Shown here piece by piece: positions 9,447-18,421 of a stretch of DNA of 64,000 nucleotides. A program made the position numbers and the translations under genes. The notes under the pieces were generated by a model that saw nothing but the letters and a program-made list of their open reading frames with translations, did not search any database and was not told the origin of the DNA. The stretch spans positions 239,629 through 303,628 of the forward strand of contig NZ_AP023443.1 of assembly GCF_019976755.1 (NCBI RefSeq), written 5' to 3'. The stretch is from Nostoc sp. MS1 (lineage in GTDB: Bacteria > Cyanobacteriota > Cyanobacteriia > Cyanobacteriales > Nostocaceae). Numbering within the stretch: the first letter of the stretch is position 1; each line of letters opens with the position of its first letter.

Positions 9447-12400
9447 ATGTTGGATATCATCAGGGGTGAGAGTGCGTCCTTTACGGTCTTTAAGCCATTT
9501 TTGACAGACTTGATAACCACCTATGTAGAAGTTCCACATTGATTCTGGTACGCCTGTAAATTTGTCTCCTTTTTTGTTAATAATGACAACACCGTTGGTA
9601 TATTTTGGGTGTCCTGCATCAACTATTTGACTACCACCATTTTCTGTAAATTGTGTGATGAGGTTATTTAACTTGTTAGATTTCATTAAATGGAGTGCTA
9701 CTAATTCTTCGCCATATTCTGCTAGTTGGGTGAAGAGTTGATTATTGCTGGTGAGGGGGACGCGGGGGAAGTCAATTTTGAGAAATTCAGCGTAGCGGGT
9801 GCGGTAGGTGGGTGAGTGGAAGATGGCGTATATGTAGTAGAAGATGTCTTCTGGCGTGGGGGTGTAGCCAAGTTTTGCGGTTATGTCTTTGAGGAATGCG
9901 GGGGAAAAATTGGAGCGAACTGGTTCGTCTAATTCTTTGGGATTATTTGGATTGGGATAGAGGTAAAGGGGAAATATGTTGACTCCACCGCGCCTAAATA
10001 TATTTGTATCAACGGGACTATAAGATACTGTAATCAATGCCCATTCTGGGTCACTCACGGCATTACCTTGACGACCTAAACCTAAACAGATATTTTTCCC
10101 TGATAATAAATGACGCATAATTTCAAGCCTTGGAAGCTCTACTACATCTTCATGATGATAATAAGCTCTGATATCAAAAGGGCGATATAAACATTTAGTA
10201 AAATGTTCCTTCCATTCTGATTTCGATGATAAAGATTTTCTTCTTTGATTTATTTTCCAATCTCTTGTATCAGACAGATTGTACTTGATAGCAATTGTTG
10301 CATCAGAAATTAAAATATTTTTAAAATCTTGTATACGATTATATAGTTCTTGTTGCTCAAAATCTATCGCAAAATGGTCTCTATGAGTTTTTATTCCCGT
10401 AGAATTTACTAGCATTATATCCTTTATCTTCCAGGTTGATTGGTATTCGGATAGTAAGCTGACATCTTGAGGATTCAAAAGATAGAATGGTGAGTATGGC
10501 TGTATATTTGTCCAGTCAGTTGAATTAATGTTATTTTTTGATAAAAGTTTATATTTATATTCTCTACTTCCCCATAAATGGCAGTGCAAACTTTTTTTGT
10601 CTGTTCCTTTTATTCCAAAAGTTACGCTAGTACCCTGTTGTATATCAAATACATTTATATCAGGTGAGCCGTCAGGTTGTTTTTCTTGTTTCTTGCTATT
10701 TCCGTGTAAATCATAGACGTGTAATGTATCGAAGCTTTTAATTAGTTGTTGTCGCATTCCTCTAAAAGTTGGATTATCAAGAAAACCGTTATTAGTAATA
10801 AAAGCTAATATACCCTGACCAGTCTTTTCTATCTTCCATTGAGCAAAACGGATAAATTTAACATAATCATCTTGTAAACCCTTTGGATTTCTTTCACCTA
10901 AAGCTTGACCATCAACTTGATAGTAATCACGAACTAAAGAGGTTATCCATTCACCCGTATTTTCTGACTCATACGAGTAAGGTGGATTTCCAATTACCAA
11001 CATCACAGGTTGGTCACGTTTAATAGCAACAGAGCGATCTGATTCTTCTGAAATATACTCTCCTAGTAAAACTTCTGATTTACGTTCTGGTACATCTAAA
11101 GTATTGGTTAATATGATTTCTAAGCGTTTACCGCTATCAAATTTATAACCAGTTTCTTCTAAAAATAAACTTATTTTTAAGTGGGCAATAGCATAGGGGG
11201 CCATTAATAACTCAAAACCATAAATCCGAGTTAGTAAATGATTTTCTACATACTGTGACCAGGATATATCACCAACTTTTATTTTAAAAAACTCTCGGTA
11301 TTCAATATCATGAAACCGTTCATAAATTAAGCGGAATATATAAACTAAAAAACTAGCAGTTCCACAAGCTGGATCAAGAACCATTACTTCTGGGTCTGCC
11401 AAACCCAAGGGCTTATAAAACTTTTCCTTCAGCAAAATATCTACAGAACGCACCATGTAAGAAACAACAGGCTCAGGTGTGTAATAAACACCCCGACTTT
11501 CTCGCATTTGTGGCTTATAGGCTGTCAAAAAATCCTCATAGAACCGTATTACAATATCTTCTCGGTTCATTTTCAACTGGAAGTCCGAGAGAATTGCATC
11601 CATCTTGGCAGCGCGAAGAATGCCAAAGATATCTGCGATCACACCTATTAACTCATCTCCCAATTCTTCTGGCTGACGCTCTGACACATCTTGAAATAGC
11701 TTACGAAGAAACGGGTTAGTTTCTGGTAACTGTTGCCAAGCAGATTCACGGTCAAAATGTGTTTCCTTCTCGCGTCCCTCGCGTTTATCCTTCACATAGC
11801 TGAATACCTTTGCTGTAAACAGTGCATAAGCAATCGTTTGAGCGTAAATATCAGCAAAACTGTAATCTTTTTCGTTATCTGAAGTCAATTGCAGTGTGGG
11901 CAGTAGCTCCCGTTGAAAACTCTTCAATAGGTTGTGTAAATACCCATCAGCTTTTTCTTTTTTATAGACCAAAGGAATTGCCTGCTCAATCCGACGAGCT
12001 GCTTCAGCTAACAATTGTGCTAGTTCCTTCGCCGTCTTAATTGGTTCATAGAAAACCCACTCTACTAAAGGAACCGAACGTAATCCCTTAGCCGCGATGG
12101 GTAGTTCCTCCTGTTTTAAGCGGTTTAATCGTGCTATTAGTTGAGGTTCATGCCAATCAAAAGTTTGGATTTGGCGTTGGCGCAACCCTCCTTCATTTGG
12201 CAGCACCAACGGTACTCGACCTGTCGCTTCTTCAGTTGGCAGCAGCAAATACATCACTGGTTGCTGTTCAGCAACTCGGTTTGTGTAATGCCCGTAAATT
12301 TCTTGTTGCTGTTCTTTTGAGGTCAAAAATCTTTTGATTTCTTGGTCTGTTGCCCCTGATAATTCATCGTAAAAGCCAACAGCAATTGGGCAAGTCTCCT

Positions 12401-12560
12401 CTGCTTCTTCCTCATCCGCACCTGGGCGCAAATACCAAAACCGAGAACCAAGAGGGTCACGCTCTTTCACCGGATATCCTAACATCTGCCGCAATGCTTC
12501 AACACGATTTATATCTGTACCACCTATTACATTCTGCAATTGTTCTTTAGTGAAAACCAT
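9426..12560 (-). pseudogene. N6-adenine DNA methyltransferase, truncated by IS (type I/ISP-like)
   Basis: A large class I N6-adenine DNA methyltransferase. RGVYYTPEPVVSYMV at 356-370, motif I LDPACGTASF at 395-404 (S-adenosylmethionine site) and catalytic NPPY at 525-528 are visible. About 340 residues precede the catalytic core and about 500 follow, probably including target recognition. The layout resembles the methylase section of type ISP enzymes, but here the helicase-nuclease is a separate downstream gene. IS copy 2 removes the last 28 residues and adds GSNAIW. All catalytic motifs remain, so residual methylation is possible while the partner helicase is dead. It is preceded by an XRE regulator gene in the same direction. 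Confidence 0.85.
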
Positions 12561-12658
12561 TCATGCCCCTCTTGAATCTTTAATAGTCACGTCAAATCTG
12601 CGATGATCTACGACCATCGCTCCATCACAGGCATTGCTCACACAAAAATAAATAAGTA

Positions 12659-12907
12659 TCAATTTGGCAAATATTTGGCTAGCAAATTCTGCCCTCTATT
12701 TCCTATCTCCTCTAACAAAGAAGAAATCTTTTCCATTGCTAGTGGAGAGGGATTATTATGACCATTTTCCCAACGATTGATTGTGCAATATTTAACACCT
12801 AAATAGGTGGCAAATTGTTCTTGCGTAAGCCCAGCCATAAGCCGCAGTTCACGAATAAACTGCCCTACCTCTGGCTGGTTAATAGCCAAGGGTTTTTTAA
12901 TAGCCAT
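12659..12907 (-). CDS. XRE-family HTH regulator (82 aa)
   Basis: A short one-domain DNA-binding protein. The Cro/cI helix-turn-helix spans about residues 15-75, with the recognition region in TQEQFATYLGVKYCTINRWENG. It lies about 100 bp upstream of the methyltransferase in the same direction, the usual place for a controller protein of a restriction-modification operon. A role in delaying or limiting methylase and helicase expression is an inference from this position. No operator was identified with confidence. Confidence 0.82.
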   Translation of the reverse strand: MAIKKPLAINQPEVGQFIRELRLMAGLTQEQFATYLGVKYCTINRWENGHNNPSPLAMEKISSLLEEIGNRGQNLLAKYLPN

Positions 12908-13105
12908 TTAGATTTAAAATTGATTCACTAGCTTAAGTAGCAAGTGCTATATCTTGGTTACATATTATTCCATTTCAACCTATGGATCTAACAGTATATA
13001 TACGCAAGATTTTTATGTAAAAAGATTTGCTTCAATGCTAAAAATGTTAAGTAACTATGTAATATCAAATTACTTGCAGCATTACTGTATTGTTTCTTTA
13101 TTACA

Positions 13106-14149
13106 TTAGCGGCTAGTTTCTGACTCTAGCACACTCAACACTTTTTCCTCCAGTGCCGTCAGATAAGCCCGGTTCAACTTCCCCAGAGACTCTAAAAACC
13201 TCTGCACCGACTCCTCTAACTCACTGGAGTACACCCGTGAAATGCGATCGCACATCACCTGCACCTGCTGACATTCCGCAGGTAAATATTCGCAGGATTC
13301 GAGATGCTGCACCCCAACCGTCAATTCGCCGTTCCAAGTCCTGACAGTGCAGCTAAATTCACCGACGTAAGTAACAATCGCCCAACAGCCTCCCATCCCC
13401 TTAAGTTCTGGATTGCCCTTTGCTAAGATTTGGCATACCTCCCCAATCTGGTAGGTGTTGGGGACTCTGGTACTTTCCATAATGCGTTGCACTACATCAG
13501 TTACGATTCTGGCGGTGGGAACTTTACCGCCAGCTTCCTCTACTGCCTTTTGCCACACCTCTCGTTGCACCTGGGGTTCTAGCTTGGCTAATGGCCGAAC
13601 TTGCCCCTCGTTAGTTGGCAGGACTCGTGATCTGTTAGTTTTGGTTTCATCCAGTTTTTCGTTTTGGGAACAATTTGTTCCCGTTTCACTTTCCCCCTCA
13701 TTTTGAGAACAATTTATTCCTATTTCATCTACTTCAGTTTGGGAACAATTTGTTCCCGTTTCACCTTCCCCCTCGTTTTGGGAACAATTTGTTCCCTTTA
13801 TTATGTTGTCAAATACTACAGAACCCGCAATCAGATAGTTCACACGGCGGTGAGTGTATCCAAACCGAGAGCGGCAATACTCCTCAAACGTGCGGTGGGT
13901 TGAGCGATAGAGACGGCGATCGCGCAGTTCCATAAGTGCCTTCCCCGCTTCAAAAAACGCCCGTTCCACCTTGCGCTCAAGCAAAAGGCGATCGCTTTGT
14001 TCTTCTAGTGTCAATTCAGGAACTTCAACCGCCACCACGTCAATCGTTGCTGAAGCGGGATCTTCTGTTGAGATATCTGAGTTTGCTGATTCTGGATTGA
14101 TAGATGACGCAGAGGTGGCTTTCTTGCGCTTACGGGGTGGGGTGTTCAT
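13106..14149 (-). CDS. ParB-like plasmid DNA-binding protein with intragenic palindromes (347 aa)
   Basis: Paralogue of the protein at 29435-30361. In order: a basic low-complexity start (residues 1-45); a conserved helical segment with GKALMELRDRRLYRSTH and FEEYCRSRFGY; a repeat region with four GTNCSQ-like units; a ParB-HTH-like segment beginning LPTNEGQVRPLAKL; and a C-terminal domain conserved in the paralogue. It lacks the CTPase motifs of canonical ParB. I chose the ATG at 14149 because GAGGTG lies just upstream; a GTG at 14158 is possible. Probable roles are plasmid partition or copy control. The repeat DNA holds palindromes listed separately. Confidence 0.7.
   Translation of the reverse strand: MNTPPRKRKKATSASSINPESANSDISTEDPASATIDVVAVEVPELTLEEQSDRLLLERKVERAFFEAGKALMELRDRRLYRSTHRTFEEYCRSRFGYTHRRVNYLIAGSVVFDNIIKGTNCSQNEGEGETGTNCSQTEVDEIGINCSQNEGESETGTNCSQNEKLDETKTNRSRVLPTNEGQVRPLAKLEPQVQREVWQKAVEEAGGKVPTARIVTDVVQRIMESTRVPNTYQIGEVCQILAKGNPELKGMGGCWAIVTYVGEFSCTVRTWNGELTVGVQHLESCEYLPAECQQVQVMCDRISRVYSSELEESVQRFLESLGKLNRAYLTALEEKVLSVLESETSR
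13666..13796. repeat. four copies of a 17-bp palindrome inside a ParB-like gene
   Basis: GGGAACAATTTGTTCCC occurs exactly at 13666-13682, 13741-13757 and 13780-13796, with a degenerate copy at 13705-13721. Arms are 8 bp around one central base. Starts are 36-39 bp apart. Each copy encodes the same G-T-N-C-S-Q type peptide. The palindromic form, rather than simple repetition, suggests binding by a dimeric protein, perhaps the product of the same gene. This is inference. Confidence 0.75.
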
Positions 14150-14272
14150 TGCGTCCACCTCTTTTAATTCAGTGGTATTTGCTTAGAGCCAACTACAAAT
14201 AAATTTTGTCTGTATTGATGCTTTTTTTGACAGTTTAAATGCAAGTTTTTAAGTGAACTCATGGATTTAAAA

Positions 14273-14788
14273 TCAAGCATCTTCTTTGTTGTCTGCCATT
14301 TGTTGATAACCAAACAAATCATTAGGTGTGCATTGTAAAGCTTCACACAATTTCGCTACCCTCTCGAACCACTCAACTCCACTACGGTTATTTTCCCAAT
14401 TACGAACAGTTGTTTCAGTAACTCCCACTATGTCAGCTAACTGCCGTTGTGTTAAACCTGCTTTTTGGCGAAGACTAGCAATACCTTTAGGTGGCTCATA
14501 GTCATTGAGCGGAGGATTCAGCGCATTAATTAATGCCTTTTCAAGCTTAAACAATAAATCTTCATGCACTTCAATGTAAGAGATTTTAATTCCTGACTCT
14601 TCAATCAAACTGGACAGTTTGTAATGAGACTTCCATTTTCGTCTGAGGTTTTCTGACTTGCCAACATACAAAACTTTACCTTGGCTGTTAACAACCAAGT
14701 AGACACATGGAGTTTGAGGTAAGTTGGCTAGGTCTTCGATTGCCATAAATGGCAGGCTTAAAACATCAAAATTATCTACGGCTAGCAT
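14273..14788 (-). CDS. GIY-YIG nuclease domain fused to XRE HTH (171 aa)
   Basis: Residues 24-95 form a GIY-YIG-type domain: CVY (28-30) and YVG (41-43) correspond to the two motif halves, R49/R50 to the conserved arginine, E83 to the metal-binding glutamate and N90 to the conserved asparagine. Residues 103-160 form an XRE helix-turn-helix (TQRQLADIVGVTETTVRNWE). The domains are joined by a short proline-rich linker. The fusion suggests a nuclease directed by, or a regulator derived from, a sequence-specific repressor. It is divergent from the gene at 14951, with two 17-bp repeats between them that may be its operator. Confidence 0.82.
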   Translation of the reverse strand: MLAVDNFDVLSLPFMAIEDLANLPQTPCVYLVVNSQGKVLYVGKSENLRRKWKSHYKLSSLIEESGIKISYIEVHEDLLFKLEKALINALNPPLNDYEPPKGIASLRQKAGLTQRQLADIVGVTETTVRNWENNRSGVEWFERVAKLCEALQCTPNDLFGYQQMADNKEDA

Positions 14789-14814
14789 AAAACCTTTTAC
14801 GTTTAATAATGATT

Positions 14815-14881
14815 AAATAGTAAAACTATTTACGGTAAACGTCAAATAAGTATTGACACCATAAAACTATTTACGGTAGAT
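14815..14881 (+). promoter_or_regulatory. divergent promoter region with two 17-bp direct repeats
   Basis: TAAAACTATTTACGGTA occurs exactly at 14821-14837 and 14862-14878, 41 bp (about four helical turns) apart. A TTGACA box at 14853-14858 with GTAGAT 17 bp later could be a plus-strand promoter, and the second repeat would overlap its spacer and -10 box. The first repeat is preceded by AAATAG, giving an AAATAG/CTATTT dyad. The arrangement suggests an operator for the neighbouring XRE-containing protein. Confidence 0.55.
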
Positions 14882-14950
14882 TGATAATAAAGAAAGCGCC
14901 CCTGACTACCAATCTGAAGCGCTTTCCATTCCATAAGGAATTTATTAATC

Positions 14951-15790
14951 ATGACATATCTAACTTATAGTCATCAAGAACTCCAGCACAAATCCATAGC
15001 TGGACTCAAGCAAATCTACAGCGATATTGGTTGCACAGTTGAGATAAGCAAACGCTACTCCAAGAACGCCTGGATTAGCGCGATCGCCCAGCACCAAGCC
15101 CAGCGTCTCCACAGAATCGCCCCGGCTGCCCTTTATGAACAAGCATTAGCCCAAGCCGAGCTAGAGAACTTCATCGCCCAGCAAGCCGAAGAAATTGCGC
15201 CCGAAAGTCTAACGGTAAGAGAGATATCCTTCTACGAAACTGAATATTGCGCTGGGGACAGACTGATAGCCACTGTGACCTACGATGGGGAAGACTTCGT
15301 AACCCAACGCTGGGTAGTCATGGTGAATGGACAAGAGATACACAGACATTATGCTCCAGAAGGGTGCGATCGCTTTATCCACTGGAAATACTTAGATGGC
15401 TCGTTACCTGTGCAAGAACAGAGCGCCACAGAGACAAGCACAGGTAATGAAGTCATGGCGGAAATCGCCACCGAATGCGAGAAACGCGGTTTGGAACTGT
15501 TGGATGACGGCGTATACAGAGACGACCAAAAACTGGGTGAAGTGGAATTGCGCCAGGGTATCTTGTGGGCAGTCCGCGCAGATGACCAAGAGCGAGTGAT
15601 GTGCGATGCCTACGGCGGGCTTTCCTGCGGAACGCTGCGCGAACGCCAACGCGGAACAGAAGCAGTCTGGTGGTTGTCAACAGCTAATCCTTCGTCTGCT
15701 GAAGAATGTTTGCAGTACCACCCGCTTGAACAACTCAAGACTTATCAGTGGGCGCAGTTGTTTATCGGGGCTGAATTAGTTGCAGTGTAA
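14951..15790 (+). CDS. hypothetical plasmid protein with SAP-like N-terminus (279 aa)
   Basis: First gene of the long plus-strand block. Residues 12-50 (HKSIAGLKQIYSDIG followed by SKNAWISAI) resemble a SAP or Rho-N-like helical DNA-binding unit. A mixed alpha/beta middle follows, then a C-terminal part ending TYQWAQLFIG. There is no signal peptide or catalytic motif that I recognise. It has a good ribosome site (AAGGAA) a few bases before the ATG. The function is unknown; the possible nucleic-acid binding is inferred only from the N-terminal pattern. Confidence 0.7.
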   Translation: MTYLTYSHQELQHKSIAGLKQIYSDIGCTVEISKRYSKNAWISAIAQHQAQRLHRIAPAALYEQALAQAELENFIAQQAEEIAPESLTVREISFYETEYCAGDRLIATVTYDGEDFVTQRWVVMVNGQEIHRHYAPEGCDRFIHWKYLDGSLPVQEQSATETSTGNEVMAEIATECEKRGLELLDDGVYRDDQKLGEVELRQGILWAVRADDQERVMCDAYGGLSCGTLRERQRGTEAVWWLSTANPSSAEECLQYHPLEQLKTYQWAQLFIGAELVAV

Positions 15791-15853
15791 ATAAGGCGGA
15801 AGGGAGTAGAGCGAGACTCTACTTCCTGATTTCTAATGGGTGAAATAACAATT

Positions 15854-16312
15854 ATGTCCTGTTTAATCTCTGAGCTTGAAAAATCCTGGTATTTATCGCC
15901 GCCTTGGGGTCAGCAAATGCCATCTGTTGTAGTTGATTTGTGGGAACGAGTGTACATCACAGCTACTGGAACATTTGGTTACTGCTGTGGCGTAGTGTGG
16001 CAAGACGACCAGTTGGTTTATGCAGTTGCGAGTAATCTCACTATTGCGTATCTGGGCAAACACGAAATTATTGGTACTGGAGAAGTACAACGTACCAACT
16101 TGGAGAAACCTGCTTTTGCTGTGGGCGATCGCGTATTACTCCGTTTCAGCAGCCACGCCACAAAACAGCGTTTGGTGTTGGGTGTTGTTCTGGTGAATAA
16201 CAGTTGGTTTTACGTGGTTGAGATGTTGTCCCCTGCTTTATCCCCTGTACTGGGTTCACCAATTCGTTTCCCGTTGGTTAGTGAAAAAGATTTAGTTCGA
16301 GTTCATCTGTAA
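15854..16312 (+). CDS. DUF1392-like hypothetical protein, paralogue 1 (152 aa)
   Basis: Paralogue of the protein at 25612-26109: both share a W-Y-x-S-P-P-W-G-Q start, a GYCCGV motif and the same order of beta-rich segments. I assign it tentatively to DUF1392, a Nostoc-type family of unknown function, from memory of the pattern. The start at 15854 was chosen because it aligns with the paralogue; the frame also opens at 15836. It follows the 279-aa gene and precedes the 296-aa gene in the same direction. Confidence 0.7.
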   Translation: MSCLISELEKSWYLSPPWGQQMPSVVVDLWERVYITATGTFGYCCGVVWQDDQLVYAVASNLTIAYLGKHEIIGTGEVQRTNLEKPAFAVGDRVLLRFSSHATKQRLVLGVVLVNNSWFYVVEMLSPALSPVLGSPIRFPLVSEKDLVRVHL

Positions 16313-16338
16313 GTATTTTTCAACTTGGAGCAACGATT

Positions 16339-17229
16339 ATGTCACAAATCGAAATCGCTCAAATCATTGAACAGATTAAACAGGAAATTACTGTTGACTC
16401 CAATGGACAGGGTAGGGCTAGTATTCGTGCAACAGCCAGATTAGCTGATGTCAACGATGCTGGATTGCTTAGAAGTCTCAAAACTGCTGCTGACATTTCT
16501 GGTTCTAAACTGGTTGAAAAGCTTGTCCGTAAAGGGTTTGGAGGTGCTGACATTTTAAGCTGGTCACAGTCCGGCATTCCTGATTTAGCTGTTGCCGCAA
16601 TACTTCATTACTACGGCTATGAAGCTGGTAAACGATGCAGCCAACAGGCAAAGTTAGCTTGTGAAGCGTTTGAAACCATCGGTGTTCGCGCCTGGATGCA
16701 AGACATCATGGGTTGGGCAAAGACAACAACTCCACAGCCAGAGCAACCTCCAGTAAACGCACTTCCCCCAGTTGAACAGCGATTGCATACCTTGGTTCAA
16801 TCCATGAAAACGCTTGCTGAACTTACAGGTGGACGGCTTAACCCGTACATGGAACAGCAGATGAAAGATTTCGCTGCGAACCTCTTGGCTGAACATAACC
16901 GCAAGATGTTGACCCCTTCAGAAGAAAAGTGGCTGGGCGTGGTGAACTTCGCGGAGACTGAACTAGGTCGCAATGTGCCTACAAGTGGCACTCACTACCG
17001 GGGGCATTTGGGTACATGGGTACGGACGTTTTACTCACATTTGGGCGATCGCCAAGAAACACGCATAGTTCAGGGTACTCAGCAAAAAATATATGTTTAT
17101 GCTTGCCATGACCCTGCGGTGGCTGCTGGGTTAACGAAAGCGATTGAAGAGTTCTTTGCACACCCAGAACCTGCGGCGAAACTCAGACAAGCGGGGGCAT
17201 TCAACAAAAAGTCTGTAGTCACTGCTTGA
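16339..17229 (+). CDS. hypothetical protein, possibly antirepressor-like (296 aa)
   Basis: Residues 20-85 contain ASIRATARLADVNDAGLL, a pattern like winged-helix antirepressor domains of phages and plasmids, followed by a helical segment ending in VRAWMQDIMGW. A proline-rich linker lies near 130-145. The C-terminal part is predicted helical and globular. The resemblance to antirepressors is weak and the function is not established. It lies 26 bp after the DUF1392-like gene in the same direction. Confidence 0.6.
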   Translation: MSQIEIAQIIEQIKQEITVDSNGQGRASIRATARLADVNDAGLLRSLKTAADISGSKLVEKLVRKGFGGADILSWSQSGIPDLAVAAILHYYGYEAGKRCSQQAKLACEAFETIGVRAWMQDIMGWAKTTTPQPEQPPVNALPPVEQRLHTLVQSMKTLAELTGGRLNPYMEQQMKDFAANLLAEHNRKMLTPSEEKWLGVVNFAETELGRNVPTSGTHYRGHLGTWVRTFYSHLGDRQETRIVQGTQQKIYVYACHDPAVAAGLTKAIEEFFAHPEPAAKLRQAGAFNKKSVVTA

Positions 17230-17285
17230 GAGTCAACTGTCAGCTGTCAGTTGTTAATTGTTAGTCATCAGTCGTCAAAACCCAG
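17230..17285. repeat. short TCAGT/TTAGT-type tandem repeat
   Basis: Degenerate copies of a seven-base unit (TCAACTG, TCAGCTG, TCAGTTG, TTAGTCA) fill the gap between two genes. This is typical intergenic repeat material of filamentous cyanobacteria. Confidence 0.5.
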
Positions 17286-17305
17286 CACTTAACATCGGAG
17301 ATTTC

Positions 17306-17617
17306 ATGATCATCCCTTTTGATTTACAAGCCCTAGTTACTGCCAGCGATGGTAAGCAGTGCATCATCAGCACGGTTTACGTGGATGTGATTAAAATACT
17401 CACTTCACCGCAAGAAGCACTAGCTGATCCCGAAATGCAAGGAACCATAGAAATGATTATTGATTGTGGTGCTTTTTGCGGCGATGGTGTTGGCGAATTT
17501 CTCAGCGATGTTTTGAAGGAACTTCAAGACTGGGGATTCGTGCAAGAAATTAGCAACGGAAATGACAGTTACTGGGTTCTATCCCCAAAAGGCTTGTTAC
17601 TCAAAGCTGAGATATGA
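17306..17617 (+). CDS. small hypothetical protein (103 aa)
   Basis: An acidic soluble protein of unknown function. The ATG at 17306 is preferred over a TTG at 17258, because the upstream part of the frame is repeat sequence. The C-terminal half (FLSDVLKELQDWGFVQEI then YWVLSPKGLLL) looks like a winged-helix tail, but no recognition helix can be assigned. It is flanked on both sides by the same type of short tandem repeat. Confidence 0.55.
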   Translation: MIIPFDLQALVTASDGKQCIISTVYVDVIKILTSPQEALADPEMQGTIEMIIDCGAFCGDGVGEFLSDVLKELQDWGFVQEISNGNDSYWVLSPKGLLLKAEI

Positions 17618-17700
17618 GATTGGTCATCAGTCATTAGTCATTAGTCATCAGTTATCAGTTGTCAGTTATGAGTCATCAGTCCCACCACTAACAACCAATA
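17618..17700. repeat. short TCATCAGT/TTAGTCA tandem repeat
   Basis: A run of imperfect heptamers (TCATCAG, TCATTAG, TTATCAG, TTGTCAG) between two plus-strand genes. It is the same class as the repeat at 17230-17285. Confidence 0.55.
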
Positions 17701-17745
17701 TCTAACAGTCATTAATTAACAATCAACTTGGAGAAAGTTTCAGGA

Positions 17746-18225
17746 ATGAATAACAACAAGCAACTCGGACTATTACAAAAAGATGCACTCATCGAGAAAT
17801 TAGCCAAAGCATTCTACCGTATTCAAGGTTATGTGGTTCGAGAGGACTATAGAATGCAGAATGCCACTCACCCGCAAGTAAAAGCCTGTGTGCAAATGGC
17901 GATTACTGCTATTGAGGAAGTCGAGTTTGCCCTGGCTGATTTAGATGAGGATGAAGAAATCATCACTTGGCAGCAAGGACAATCTTTTCGTGAAGGACTT
18001 GAATACTATTTTTACAACTATGGACTATTCGGCTTGACTTTAGTAACTGATCCTCATCTCAATTTAACTCGTACAGAAGTTTATTTAAGCCACCAAATAA
18101 TTTATGTTTACGAAGAGAAAATGGCTAAGGAATTAGCTTCTAGATATTTACAAGAATTTTTAATATCAGCTGCATATCAAATGCAAGCCTTAAGCCAAAT
18201 CACATTCGGGAATAAAAATTCATGA
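17746..18225 (+). CDS. hypothetical helical protein (159 aa)
   Basis: A soluble, mostly helical, acidic protein of unknown function. The ATG at 17746 is preferred, because the TTG at 17728 would use GGAG as codons when it is better placed as the ribosome site. Its stop overlaps the next gene's start (ATGA at 18222-18225), so the two are translationally coupled. Confidence 0.62.
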   Translation: MNNNKQLGLLQKDALIEKLAKAFYRIQGYVVREDYRMQNATHPQVKACVQMAITAIEEVEFALADLDEDEEIITWQQGQSFREGLEYYFYNYGLFGLTLVTDPHLNLTRTEVYLSHQIIYVYEEKMAKELASRYLQEFLISAAYQMQALSQITFGNKNS

Positions 18226-18419
18226 AAGTCATTGTTCAAGTAGTAGAAACTGTGGTTAGTGAAGCACATCTTGAAATTCCTGATGAACTATCTCCAGATG
18301 CTATCAAACAATACATCACAGACCGCTACAACTCAGGGCAAATGCAAACGGACTTTAATATCTGTCAAGTAGATTTTCAATCCATCAACGCTCAAATTGT
18401 GAAAACACCACAGGAGTAA
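18222..18419 (+). CDS. small hypothetical protein (65 aa)
   Basis: A 65-residue acidic protein that overlaps the previous gene by four bases and ends two bases before the MT-A70 methylase start. It sits in a tight operon of unknown plus methylase genes. No family was recognised. Confidence 0.6.
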   Translation: MKVIVQVVETVVSEAHLEIPDELSPDAIKQYITDRYNSGQMQTDFNICQVDFQSINAQIVKTPQE

Positions 18420-18421
18420 AT

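Noticed and set aside
12131..12550. Plus-strand frames opposite the methyltransferase start
   Set aside because: The methyltransferase frame is continuous with clear motifs; the opposing frames have no support.
1..13000. A complete DISARM or BREX locus
   Set aside because: Only a methylase and an SNF2-PLD helicase are visible; DrmA/DrmB-like or BrxC/PglZ-like genes are absent from the window.
13664..13935. Plus-strand frames across the palindromes of the first ParB-like gene
   Set aside because: They are shadows of the repeat, opposite a conserved gene with a paralogue elsewhere.
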